From Cavenderia fasciculata (lineage: Eukaryota > Evosea > Eumycetozoa > Acytosteliales > Cavenderiaceae), in the NCBI RefSeq assembly GCF_000203815.1, contig NW_004457734.1, positions 565,233 to 629,232 on the forward strand: DNA of 64,000 bases, read 5' to 3'. Position numbers and translations under genes: made by a program. Below, in pieces: positions 1-11,239 of the stretch; within the stretch, counting starts at the first letter, position 1, and each line of letters starts with the position of its first letter. The notes below the pieces were generated by a model. It saw only the letters and a list, made by a program, of their open reading frames with translations. It did no database searches and was not told the DNA's origin.

Positions 1-49
1 AACACATATATCATGTATACATATTATGATCTACCTTTTATTATTGCAG

Positions 50-1705
50 TCAATCAAACCATTTCAAAATACAATTCAAAAACAAATACTATATTATTAT
101 TTAGACCCTAAAGATGTAGTCTATGATATGGTGGGACCTATTCATTTCAAACGTAAACTAAGATTGAATCTAGTATCTAAACAATGGTTTGAATGGGTTA
201 GTGAATGGTTATCAACGAATTGTACAATGATAGCATCCTCTGGTAATGTGGTCAACCGTATACTTCATACAGATATGGGAAAAGATAAAATCAAATTAGA
301 AAGATTACATCTAAAGTATCCACCACCACCAATACTAGTTTGGAGGAACGTCAAACATCTTAGACTTGATATTCTAATTTGCTTTTCTCAATCATCTGAT
401 ACAAACGAAACCTTACAATCATTTATCAAATCAGTGGATACATTTGAAATTGATGATTACAATACTTGTCTACAAGATATTATTGACTCATTTAAAGATG
501 CTAATCTAATTCAAACACTTAAAGAGAGATCTAAATTGCCAGGTAAACAACCAATTAGATTATTAAATCTAATGGAGATTCAATCTGCAAAAGATATATT
601 ATCTAAGCATGATATATCACCTTTATTCCAACCTAGTTCTATTCTCATTAAATTTGGGTTTCCCCACTTGGATGCCATGAAATGGCAAGATTTAATGTAT
701 ATAATGTCAAGATCAACTGTAACAAAGATTACATTCAATTACTGTACATACCTTGATACAGAGGTAGAGACTGCAGGGCTAATCCAAAATGTTGTATTAC
801 ACTATAACAACAACAGAAACAGAAACAGTAACAATACAGGTAGTTGTACTACCTATACAACTCCATTTGCATCTGTAACTAGTCTACATATCGGTCCCAT
901 CAAAACAAACCAACAACAACTATCATTATGGTTAACACCATCGATATTCCCATCACTACAATCACTCTCTGTCCAAGTTAGGAATACTGAAACATTGGCT
1001 GCAATAGTTGATCAATCCAAACAATTCTCAAGACTAGAATCATTTGAAAGTCACTTTAATGTATTCATTGGAGATACTGTAGAACGCATAGGATCACTTC
1101 TCACCGAGAATCTAGATAAGAAACCAGACTACCAAGACATTGAGCAATCTTGTTTGGAGAGTATTGGTGTTAAAACACTCAAACTTGGACGTACTGGATA
1201 CTCTATCAATAATCGATTGGATCTATCAAATAATACAATCATCGATACGGTCGAGTTGAAAAATGTATTACAATCGGGCTATCCATTTGAAGTTCCACAA
1301 TTTAATTATAAGCTACCACCAAATTTAAAAGAATTAGTTTTGGATCATTGTCATCTCTGTGAATTGAATCACATGATGCGCAATTACAATGGACACCAAG
1401 ATTTAATCATAAAGATAATAGGATTAGCTCCGGTAATGGTACTACAACAAGATGATTTCGATTGGATACAACATAAAGCAGAGATTAGAGAGGTGGTGTT
1501 CTTGGGTGGCAACGCTTTTCAAAATAAGGAAAATATTGATGAGCAATCAACTACAATGATTCTCGATCAATTGTATCATAGACATCTAAACAATATCAAA
1601 CCAATTGAAATGATATTAGGTATTGAAATTGTCAACTCTAAAATAACACCAATTCTATCAACTATCTATCATGCCACAAGACATACCCTTCAAGTAAAAT
1701 ATTAA
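50..1705 (+). CDS. F-box-like/LRR-like tandem family, copy 1 (5' partial)
   Basis: The protein belongs to a six-member tandem family. Its N-terminus (IQKQILYYYLD, then LRLNLVSKQWFEWVSEWL) matches the F-box pattern of a hydrophobic helix followed by a Leu-Val-x-Lys-x-Trp segment. F-box proteins recruit substrates to SCF ubiquitin ligases, so a substrate-adaptor role is inferred, not shown. The C-terminal 450 residues are LRR-like and end in the family blocks DFDWIQHK, HLNNIKPIE and ATRHTLQVKY. The first coding exon lies outside the window: TTATTGCAG at 41-49 aligns with the intron-1 acceptor of the paralogs, so the exon starts at 50. The ATG at 26 lies inside that intron. Unlike its paralogs this copy has no intron 2. 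The frame reads through an extra in-frame 18 bases at that spot (about 115-132). Confidence 0.72.
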   Translation, partial: SIKPFQNTIQKQILYYYLDPKDVVYDMVGPIHFKRKLRLNLVSKQWFEWVSEWLSTNCTMIASSGNVVNRILHTDMGKDKIKLERLHLKYPPPPILVWRNVKHLRLDILICFSQSSDTNETLQSFIKSVDTFEIDDYNTCLQDIIDSFKDANLIQTLKERSKLPGKQPIRLLNLMEIQSAKDILSKHDISPLFQPSSILIKFGFPHLDAMKWQDLMYIMSRSTVTKITFNYCTYLDTEVETAGLIQNVVLHYNNNRNRNSNNTGSCTTYTTPFASVTSLHIGPIKTNQQQLSLWLTPSIFPSLQSLSVQVRNTETLAAIVDQSKQFSRLESFESHFNVFIGDTVERIGSLLTENLDKKPDYQDIEQSCLESIGVKTLKLGRTGYSINNRLDLSNNTIIDTVELKNVLQSGYPFEVPQFNYKLPPNLKELVLDHCHLCELNHMMRNYNGHQDLIIKIIGLAPVMVLQQDDFDWIQHKAEIREVVFLGGNAFQNKENIDEQSTTMILDQLYHRHLNNIKPIEMILGIEIVNSKITPILSTIYHATRHTLQVKY

Positions 1706-1964
1706 TTATTTAAAATTAATATCTGTATTTCTATTTGTATTAAATTGTAAAATAAAAATAAATGACACATCATACCCAGATATTTAAAGACAGATAGAAA
1801 AAAAAGGTATCACTTGAAACAGAACATCAAAAACATAGAAAATATCTGGAACGAAGTGCTCAAAACTTGAAAAGCGGTACGGAAAAAGACATGATGCATT
1901 CATTCATTCAAAAAAAGTTAATAATAGTCTTGTCTGTGTGTTACAGAGTAAATAGTATCATCAT

Positions 1965-3745
1965 ATGATCAATAAACTATTCAGTAGTATCTTTACAATA
2001 TCAGATTTCGAGTATAATGATGACAATGACAACAATCATGTGATCAGCCTTCTTCAAAATACAATTCAAAAACAAATACTATATCACTTATTAGATTCTA
2101 ATAAAGAGGTAATTAATTAATCTGATCTAACAGTTTATAGATTTATCTATAGATTACTTGATACTAATACAAATCTATTACTTAGGGATCAATTAATTTC
2201 AAAAGTAAATTAAGATTAAATCTAGTATCTAAACTTTGGTTTGAATGGGTTGGTGAATGGTTATCAAATAGGATGATGATAACATCAGTCAATGATATAA
2301 AGAGAATGACTCTACCACCACCTCTAATCCAACATATACTTCATACAGAGATAGGAAAGAGATACTTGAATGATATCATATTGACAGATGCATTCACCTC
2401 TTTGTATGATAAAGATCAAGGATATGTTTCATCTGCACAACCACCAAAGGTACCACCACGAATACTAGTTTGGAGGAATATCAAACATCTAATACTATTT
2501 GATTCATCTGTTCTAGTCAATATGATGTCAAAGTCACCTGAAATAGTAGATGCTACTAAATCATTTATCAAATCATTGGATGTATTGGATATTGATGATC
2601 CCACAAATTCTCTCAAAGATACAATCAATTCATTTAAAAAGGCTAATCTAATTCAAACTCTTCAAGATAGAGCCGGTATGAATGGTAAACACCCAATCAG
2701 ATTATTAAATCTAATTGATATTCGGTCTGCAAAAGATATATTATCTCCACCAGATATATCACCATTATTCCAACCAACTTCAATAGTCTTTTCATTTAAA
2801 CAAGATGACAACAATGGACAAGAGATGAAATGGGAGGATTTACAATTTATAATGTCAAGATTGACTGTCAACAAGATCGACATTAATTACTATACAGATA
2901 AAGGTGTAGCAAATCGGATTTCAAACCTCATACAAAATGTTGTATCTCATAGCTATAACATCGGCCTAACAACACCTAGCCCATTCACATCAATAACTAG
3001 GATAAACTTCTTTTCATTTCAAACAAGTGAAATGATATCATCATGGTTAACACCATCTATATTCCCATCACTACAATCACTTGTCATTAGGATTAAAGAT
3101 TCTAAAATATTAGAGACCATCATCCAACAAATTAACCAATTTCCAAGAGTCTTGGATTCATTTGAAAATTATTTGAATCTACCCGATGACCAAGACATTG
3201 ACCAATCATGTTTAGAAGGTATACGTGTTAAAGCTCTAAAGTTTGGTCGTTCTGGGTACTCGGTCAATGACAAATTGGATCTATCAAATAATACAACAAT
3301 CGACACTATACAATTACAAAATGTAATCGAATATCAAATATACATTCCAAACTTTGATTATCTACTCCCAAGAAATTTGAAACGGTTGACCATGATCAAA
3401 GGTCAATGTGGTCAGTTGAATGGTTTGATGAAGGGTCATCATGGTGGAGACCAAGATTTAACCATTCGAATCGTATCACCACTACACACAAAAATACTTC
3501 AACAAGATGATTTTGATTGGATTCAACATAAAACAGAGATTAGAGAGTTAAACTTTGTCTTGGGTGATGATGGAATGGATGAAAAATTGACAATAATAAT
3601 ACTCAATCAATTATATCTTCGACACCTAAACAATATCAAACCAATTGAATTGATTACAGGTATCAATATAATCGGCTCTAAAATTACACCAATTCTATCT
3701 ACTATTTATCTTGCCACAAGACATACCCTTCAAGCCAAATACTGA
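1965..3745 (+). CDS. F-box-like/LRR-like tandem family, copy 2
   Basis: Proposed coding exons are 1965-2108 and 2186-3745, giving 567 residues. The start MINKLFSSIFTISDFEY aligns with the first exons of copies 3 and 6, and the F-box-like segment follows (LLQNTIQKQILYHLLD, then LRLNLVSKLWFEWVGEWL). Intron 2 is present with donor GTAATT and acceptor CTTAG, phase 0. Intron 1 is absent, so exons 1 and 2 are fused in frame. The rest carries the family blocks: PPRILVWRNIKHL, ISPLFQPTSIV, MKWEDLQFIMSRLTV, SSWLTPSIFPSLQSL, DFDWIQHKTEIREL and HLNNIKPIELITGINI. It is probably an SCF-type substrate adaptor by family logic only. No catalytic residues are expected. Confidence 0.78.
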
Positions 3746-4198
3746 TTAATCCATCAATCAATCAAATAAAAATAAAAAAATCTTGGTTTCATATATATAC
3801 GTGACATTACTTTGTTCGATGTGTTGGAGACTATAGCGACACAACCTTGTGTAGTGTTGGTCGTTGTTGAAGAAGAGAAGAAGATGATCGATGTTGTCTT
3901 GAAAGAGTAACAGGATTGGTTGTAGTAGGTACAGCTTTAACTGATGAAAATATCAAAGATGGACCTACTTTCTACTACTTGGTTGGCTGAATTCCTCGCT
4001 ATTCCATCATCTATTCCACAGAATCATGTTTGTCATCTGATCAACTACTTATTCTTTATCCAGTATGATTATCAAGATACTATTATTTCTTTATTAATGT
4101 GCAAGATGATCAGCGCACCGACTACGAAAAAAAAAGGATTAGAAATTTATTAATTTGTTGGTCAGCAGTTGTTCGTTTATCTAGATGGAATATTAGTC
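3746..4198 (+). other. spacer with a decayed coding-like stretch
   Basis: No intact gene is seen. Between about 3810 and 4030 the + strand reads like former protein in short frames, for example VLETIATQPCVVLVVVEEE and then TGLVVVGTALTDENIKDG, with stops and frame changes between them. It does not resemble the F-box-like paralogs on either side. I do not recognise its parent gene. The 69-codon open frame at 3944-4153 overlaps the end of this stretch and is not convincing alone. The last 100 bases probably hold the promoter of copy 3. Confidence 0.35.
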
Positions 4199-6105
4199 AT
4201 GGATTATCTGATCAACAGTCTATACAGTAGTATTCAATCGATATCACAATACCTATATTACAATGACGAAAAGGTATGTTTATACTATAGGTTATGCATG
4301 AGATGACTCTAATTGAGCTAATTGTATTAACACACATATCATCATATCATACATATTATGATCTACCTTTCATTATTGCAGTCAATCAAACTTCAAAATA
4401 CAATTCAAAAACAAATACTCTTTTATTTATTAGATCGAAAGGTATATATTTCAATTACAAGATAGATCAACTGTTTATGATACTAATTTAAATTAAATCA
4501 TAAATCTACACACAACGTTAGGGAGGATTAATCACTGATAAATTAAGATTGAATCTAGTATCTAAACAATGGTTTGAATGGATTAGTTCATGGGTATCAT
4601 CAAACATGGTGGCTAAATCTGCGGTCTGTTTCACAGCCGGGAGCGTCAGTGTGAGGAGTCAAATTATACCACCTCCTATTATCGAATACGTGATTCACAC
4701 TGACCTGGGAAAGACAACATGTTTATACAATGGTAGATTACCTCGTCAGTTCTTCTATTTGTATCCATTCTGGTTCACCTTACCGATGGATGTCCCAGAC
4801 TATATACCTTTTCAAATAATACCAAAACCATCTTCAATACCACCAATCACAGTTTGGAAGGCAATCAAACACTTTAAACTATATGATATATCTCATCTAA
4901 TCAAAGCGTTTGATTCCACCCCCTCCTCCTCCTCCTACTCTTCTCAACTCATTCAAGCTACCCATGCATTTATCGTATCGTTGGATACTTTTGACTTGTC
5001 TTTTCCTCTAAGAGGCGGGGAATGTGTTGAAATATTCGAAAATACTTTATTATTGCAAGTATTTGTTGAACGAGCTACCACGGGTAAACAACCAGTCCGG
5101 TTTCAAAATATCGTCGACCTGGATACAGTGACAAGATTATTATCCATACCAGAGATATCACCATTTTTCCAACCCCACTCGATTGTCTTATCGTTTGAGC
5201 CAAATATGCCAAAGACAAAATGGGAGGATTTACAGTTTATCATGTCAAAATCAACCGTTACCAAGATTATAATCGAATATCAAACCAAAGAAGACGCCAT
5301 TGCATTTTCAAACCTCATCCACAATGTTTTATCTCAAAATAACAACAACGACAATAACAACAACAACAACAACAGAGGTAGTCCATTTGCATCAGTAACC
5401 AAGATAACATTTATTTTCTTTAAAACAAGTGAAAAGATATCATCGTGGTTGACACCATCTATATTCCCATCACTCCAATCAATTGTCATTAAAAAGGATG
5501 GCTGTTCATTGAAAGACCTTGTTCGCCAAATCAACCGGTTTCCCAATCCACTTTTGTCATTTGAAATCGGCAATGGACAGGGTTGTTTGAGAGATATTCA
5601 CGTCAAAAGTTTGACATTGGGTAGCGGACAATTTGATTTATCAAAAAATACATTTGTCGACAGGCTTGTCATCAACAACATCGATCAATCAAAACATACT
5701 CTAATCTCTCCCAACTTGAAAGAGCTGGTTATGCCCAATTGTTCCTTTAATCTATTGAATCAACTATTGAAACCAAATCCAATGTATGACAATCAAGATT
5801 TAGCCATTACAATCACACCACAGATCGACACAGATTTATTTAATCTGTTAATAGAACTCAAGACACCCAAGAAAAACAATTTTGATTGGATTCAACATAG
5901 GCAAGGAATTAGAGAGCTAAACTTTTTGGGTGATGGATTAGATGAAAAAGCAACAACAATGATACTAGACCAATTGTATCGTAGACATTTAAACAATATC
6001 AAACCAATTGAATTGATTACAGGTATCAATATTGTTGACTCTCAAATCGCACCAAATCTATCAACCATTTATCGTGCCTCTAGACATACCCTCCAAGTAA
6101 AATAA
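4199..6105 (+). CDS. F-box-like/LRR-like tandem family, copy 3
   Basis: This copy shows the complete three-exon layout: 4199-4273, 4382-4441 and 4522-6105, all introns phase 0, giving 572 residues. Exon 1 encodes MDYLINSLYSSIQSISQY. Exon 2 is a 20-codon mini-exon, SIKLQNTIQKQILFYLLDRK. Exon 3 begins GGLITDKLRLNLVSKQWFEW. The F-box-like motif is therefore split across the second intron. The C-terminal region has LRR-like units (ASVTKITFIFFKTSEKISSW, SIFPSLQSIVIK, VKSLTLGSG, LISPNLKELVMPNCSF). An Asn run near residue 290 is encoded by AAC/AAT repeats. The ending is DFDWIQHRQGIREL through SRHTLQVK. Function as an SCF adaptor is inferred from the F-box-like segment. Confidence 0.82.
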
Positions 6106-6279
6106 TATCAATAAATAATAATAATAATTATTAGTTTATCCTTTTCCCAAATTTGGGCAAAAATAAACTTTTTGTTTTTCGAGCTGAGATAATATCATTT
6201 TAACGCACATTATTACATTATTATCAATAACTCTCTCTCTTCACTAGTTTACTCTTTTTAATATTATTATCTAATAAAA

Positions 6280-8123
6280 GATAATCTGATCAATAGTCTG
6301 TTTAGTGTCTTTTCAATATCGGATTTCGAATATTGCCATTTCAATGACGAAAAGGTAAGCTACTACTATTATTAATAGTTGTCGAGAATGCTTGTAACTA
6401 ATATACATCTTTATTACATATAATATAAACAGTCAATATACGTTCAAAATACAATTCAAAAACAAATACTCTTTTATTTATTAGACTCTAAAGAGGTAAT
6501 TAATCTTATATTCACACGCACTAATGTGGAAATTACTTTTAAATATGTTTCTAGAGATCGATCAATTTAAAAAGTAAATTAAGATTAAATCTAGTATCTA
6601 AACTGTGGTTTGAATGGGTTGGTGAATGGGTATCATCAAATGTGACAGCGACATCAGTGGGGTCACGTGTTGTTGAAGGGATGAATTCTCTACCATCTCC
6701 TCTTATTGAATACGTGATTCACACTTGTCTTGGAAAGACATATTTAAAAGATTGTAAATTATCAAGTGGTCAGTTCCTCTCACTGTACCCCTATAGGACT
6801 AATAGGAGGGGGCCTCTTGGAACAGATTGTCGACCTTTTGGATATATACCACCAACGCCACCACCACGTTCGATACCACCAATGACAGTTTGGAAGACAG
6901 TCAAACACTTTACATTCCTTGATCTTTTTGATCTAAACAGAGTGTATTGCTCAAACTTGTTCCTAGAGATTGAAGCGACCCGATCATTTATCGAATCGTT
7001 GGAGACTGTCGACGTGTATAGTACTCTCCAAGACACTGTAGATGCATTCAACCGTTCTCTATTCATGCCAGCACTTGTTGAACGAGTTGCCAAGGGTAAG
7101 CAACCAGTCCGATTACATAATATAATGGACATTGGATCGACGGCAAGTTATTTATCCAAACCAGAGATATCGCCACTTTTCCAACCCCATTCTATTATCA
7201 TATCGTTTGAGCCAAATATGCCAGATACCAAATGGGAGGATTTACGGTTTATCATGTCAAGATTAACCGTTTCAAAGATTAAAGTCGATTTCACAACAAC
7301 TACAGGCATATCATCTCGATATGAAACACTCTTTCAAAATGTTATAGAATCCTACAACAACAACAACAAAAACAACAACAACAGTAATAATAGAGGTACA
7401 ACTTTAAAAAATAGTCCATTCTCATCAGTAACAAGTATAGAGTTTGTTGAATTAAAAACAAGTGAAAAGATATCGTCGTGGTTGACGCCATCGATATTCC
7501 CATCACTTCAATCACTTGTTGTCAAAGATGGATATAATTTGGCAGACCTTGTTCGTATAGTCAACCAATTCCCGAATCCACTTGTATCGTTTCAATCCGG
7601 CGATAAAGGATACCAATATTCTTTAGAAGACATTCATGCCAAAAGTTTAACAATTGGAGACTATTATAGTTTTGATTTCTCAAAGAGTACCTATATCGAC
7701 ACTCTTGTCATCAACTATACCAGACAACCAAAGTCTACTCTTTTACTCCCACCCAACTTGCGGGTGTTGCATATTTCCAATTGCTACTGTGACCAATTAA
7801 ATAAACTAATGAATGCCAATCACAACCAAGATTTAATCGTTAGAATCGCACCACGGACCGACGAAAAATCAAGGGTACCAAAAAGAGCAGATTTTGATTG
7901 GATTCAACAAAAACAAGGAATTCGAGAGGTCACTTTTTTGGGTGGCGATGGATTAGATGAAAAATCAACAATAATGATACTCAGACAACTTTATCTTCGA
8001 CACCTAAACAATATCAAACCAATTGAATTGGTTACTGGTTTGAATATTGTTGATTCTCAAATCACACCAATTCTATCAAATATTTATCATGCCTCTAGAC
8101 ATACCCTCCAACTCAAATATTAA
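6280..8123 (+). CDS. F-box-like/LRR-like tandem family, copy 4, start codon missing
   Basis: Three exons align to the family: about 6280-6354, 6433-6495 and 6555-8123, with good GT..AG boundaries and phase 0 throughout. Exon 1 reads DNLINSLFSVFSISDFEY, exon 2 SIYVQNTIQKQILFYLLD, exon 3 RSINLKSKLRLNLVSKLWFE. No in-frame ATG precedes the F-box-like segment. The family start aligns with CTG at 6286, and the next upstream codons run ATA, CTA, then a stop. The first in-frame ATG is at 6681, inside exon 3, which would remove the F-box-like part. The remaining 520 codons of exon 3 are open and well conserved (DFDWIQQKQGIREV, HLNNIKPIELVTGLNIV). Either initiation is unusual, an upstream exon is missed, or the gene has recently lost its start. 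Confidence 0.6.
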
Positions 8124-8652
8124 TCAAATAAAACAATTTAATTGGCACTTTATCATTGCAATCATAACTTCTGTAGGGGTCATATGAAATCTTATAGTCT
8201 ATAGTATGGAGAGTCTCTTCCATAGTTGTAATCGAGTTGTTTTCAAGTCCAAAAGTGTATTGTCCACCTCAACCTCCACTGCCATGGCGAACCCCGAGAT
8301 GAAGATGTTGTGTCAAATCTCCCGTCCTCAACTACCGCTGTAGGAGTCTCTACAACCATCAGAGTAATGACCCACTACTGGTATTTTCAGAGTCATGTCA
8401 CATCCAACTCAACGAGAACCGTAGGTACCTAAGCCAGAACTCCCACTCAAAAATACCAAAGGATTAAAAACCCAAATGTTTTCTTAGGTGTAAACAATAA
8501 ACATGAATTACAAACCATGTTCACAGCATACCAAAAAATTAATTTTTTTCAATTTTTTTAGGTTTAGAAAGGGATCTTTGTTAGAGGCGACTCAATTTTT
8601 ATTTTTAGTATGATTAACCTCTATTCTAACACTTTAGATATAGTTAATAAAT
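8124..8652. other. spacer with a minus-strand coding-like relic
   Basis: No intact gene is seen. On the minus strand, roughly 8460 down to 8140, short frames read like eroded protein, for example QYTFGLENNSITTMEETLH followed by YKISYDPYRSYDCND, and upstream MTLKIPVVGHYSDGC. The GC content is higher than in the neighbouring AT-rich spacer, which also suggests former coding sequence. I do not recognise the parent protein, and it is not part of the F-box-like family. The remaining 8470-8650 is AT-rich and probably holds the promoter of the next copy. Confidence 0.3.
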
Positions 8653-10495
8653 ATGGAACAGATCACAATCGAAGATTTCTATAATCTTCTAATGAAATCA
8701 TTTGGGGTTTTAAAAAAAAAGGTAGTTTGGATATTATGTTGGTTTTTATAAATCGATTTCATTGTTACTAACTCTTTAAATTTTAATTATAAACCATCTC
8801 ATTCATTTATATAAATATATCTATATAGACTTGGCCCAATCTCATTCAAAAGAAAATACTTTTTCATTTTTTAGATCAACCAGAGGTAATTATTATTATT
8901 ATCAGATGATAGAGATCTAGAGTGGGAGATACTCTTTAAGATTCTATTATTAATACTAAATAATTTAAAACTTTTAAATTATTTACATTTATTATATAAA
9001 CCTTTTCTTCTAGTCAATAATCAGTTTCAAAAGTAAATTAAGGGTCAATCTAGTATCTAAAAAGTGGTTTGAATGGGTTAGTGAATGGTTGTCTAGTCGT
9101 ACAATTGTATGTCCAGGTCGCTCCTCTCTTGTGAGTGGACTACCTCCCATCATCGAGTACCAGCTTCATACCGACCAAGGAAAGAAGGAATTAAGTAATC
9201 TTCCTCCACCTACGCCTTTGATGATTCTCCCATTTCCGATACCAATATTAGAGTCAATGCCGGTGCCAAAGAATAAGCCCAGTAGTTCAATTCCACCAAT
9301 TACTGTTTGGAAGTCAATCAGGAATGTCAAGATGGTGACCCAAAAGAAATAGTAAAGGCTAAGTTTGTCCAGTTTTATTTTCTAACAACCAAAGACAAGA
9401 TGTTTAAAACTACCCAAGATTTTATCAAATCACTTGATAGGTTGGAAGTGTTTGGTAATTTAGAGGAAACAATCAAAGCAATTCCCCAAGAAACCCTTGC
9501 CCACCGAGCTGCCTCTGGTAAAGAACCAATCTGGTTTCACAATCTCACCGACATTGCATTGACCAAGAAACTATTGTCCAATCCAGTATCATATTTCCAA
9601 CCACTCTATCGTCATTGCATGTGATCAAGATATCAAACCGGAGGATTTATCGTTTGTCATGTCAAGATCAACAGTATGCGGAATTGAAATTAATCAATAC
9701 ACCAGCCTAAAGAACGCATCTCGATTCGCCAATCTTGTCCAAAATGTTGTATCTCTCCGTGGCTCTTTGAGAGTTCCATTTTCATCTGTCACCAGATTAG
9801 ATGTTGATATACTCCAAACCAATGAAAAGATATCATCATGGTTGACTCCATCCATATTCCCGTCACTCCAAATACTTGTCGTCAATGGAACTAGTTCGGC
9901 CCATGACGATCAAATATTGAGTTCGGTTGTTGTCCAAGTAAACCTGTTCCCAACTCCTCTAGAGTCATTTGCCACCGACCAAGGATACGCTTGTTTGGGA
10001 AGTATTCGTGCAAAGAGTTTGACATTTGGAAAATGTAAACGGTTGAATTTCTCAAAGAATTCTTGTATCGACAGTCTCATGATGCAATTTACTCATTCAG
10101 TAGAATCAAAATTTGCTATTTTGCTCCCACCCAAATTAAAAGTATTGTATGTTATCAACGAGTATTTTGGCTTTTTGGGGAATTGGATGAAATCCAATTA
10201 TCTTTCAGATGTAGCTATCAGGATCTTATCACTGGCCAATTCATTTCCATCTGAGGATTTTGATTGGATCCAAAATAAAAGAGGTATAAGAGAATTGTCT
10301 TTGTCTGTATTAGGTGGCCGTGCAATAGATGAAGAAACAACTAAAATGATACTCGACCAATTGTATCGTAGACATGTCAACAATATAAAACCAATTGAAA
10401 TGATTATAGGTTTGAAAATTGTTGATTCTCAAATCCCACCATATCTATCAACTATTTATGATATCTACCAACATTCTCTCCAAGCTAAATATTAA
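8653..10495 (+). pseudogene. F-box-like/LRR-like tandem family, copy 5, frameshifted
   Basis: Exons 8653-8721, 8829-8885 and 9014 onward align with the family. The start is ATG at 8653 (MEQITIEDFYNLLMKSFGV), exon 2 reads TWPNLIQKKILFHFLDQPE, and exon 3 starts SIISFKSKLRVNLVSKKWFE. Exon 1 and exon 2 are the most divergent in the array. In exon 3 the family alignment leaves its frame near 9330-9345 (after ITVWKSIRNVKMV) and returns near 9600, where FQP-HSIV is broken by a short deletion in a C run. From 9605 on the frame is open to the normal family end (DFDWIQNKRGIREL, HVNNIKPIEMIIGLKIVDS). Two frameshifts suggest a young pseudogene, though assembly errors in short homopolymers cannot be excluded. 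Confidence 0.7.
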
Positions 10496-11095
10496 TCAAT
10501 TAAAAAAATATCAATCAATAAATCAATAAATAAATAAATAAAATAAATCAAATCTATCAATTGTCACTCTATAATTATTTGGGGCACACTTTGCTTCAAA
10601 TATCTGTTCTATCTGTATGTGTATGTTGAATTGATCAAAATTAAAAACTGAAGTCTCCTTTATGATGATGAGAATAGATGAGGAATATACTCCTTTTCCA
10701 GCCGGAAAAAAAAAATTTCCTCCCAACTGCACGTTAAATGAGAGTACTTGCAGTACGTAAAATTTTTCAATAATACTACCATTATTCATGACTGTAGGTC
10801 TAACCAGTCATCTATGACCACTCGGTGTCATTTGCAAGGAGATGGCAACTTCTATATCATTGATGAATAATGAATAATTAGTAATTATATTTCATGTTTT
10901 GCCCTACTGAAATATCTTCTAGCTGCTTTGTCACCAAAAGATGACTTGAAAATTTAAACATTAGCTCTTTTTGCCCTGGATCAATAAATAAATAGGTCTC
11001 TCTCTCAAGAAATGATTCATTTATTATTTACATCTTATTAGTCGTAATTCACAGCAGATACTAGTTGCTCGCATTTAAAAGAGAATCAGATAGTA
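10496..11095. other. spacer between copies 5 and 6, no gene seen
   Basis: AT-rich sequence with short A and T runs. An 88-codon open frame on the minus strand (10523-10789) has no recognisable features and I treat it as chance. The last 100 bases before 11096 resemble the other upstream regions of the array and probably hold the promoter of copy 6. Confidence 0.4.
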
Positions 11096-11206
11096 ATGCA
11101 AGAGATCAAAGATTATTTGATCAGTAGTCTATTCAGTGTCTTTTCAATATCAGAGTCATGCTATCACGATGGCGAAAAGGTATATGTACTATGAGAATTA
11201 AAATTC

Positions 11207-11239
<33 letters not shown>

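Noticed and set aside
26-49. ATG at 26 as the start of copy 1
   Set aside because: The eight codons MIYLLLLQ are the end of intron 1, identical in position and similar in sequence to the intron end of copy 3 (4358-4381).
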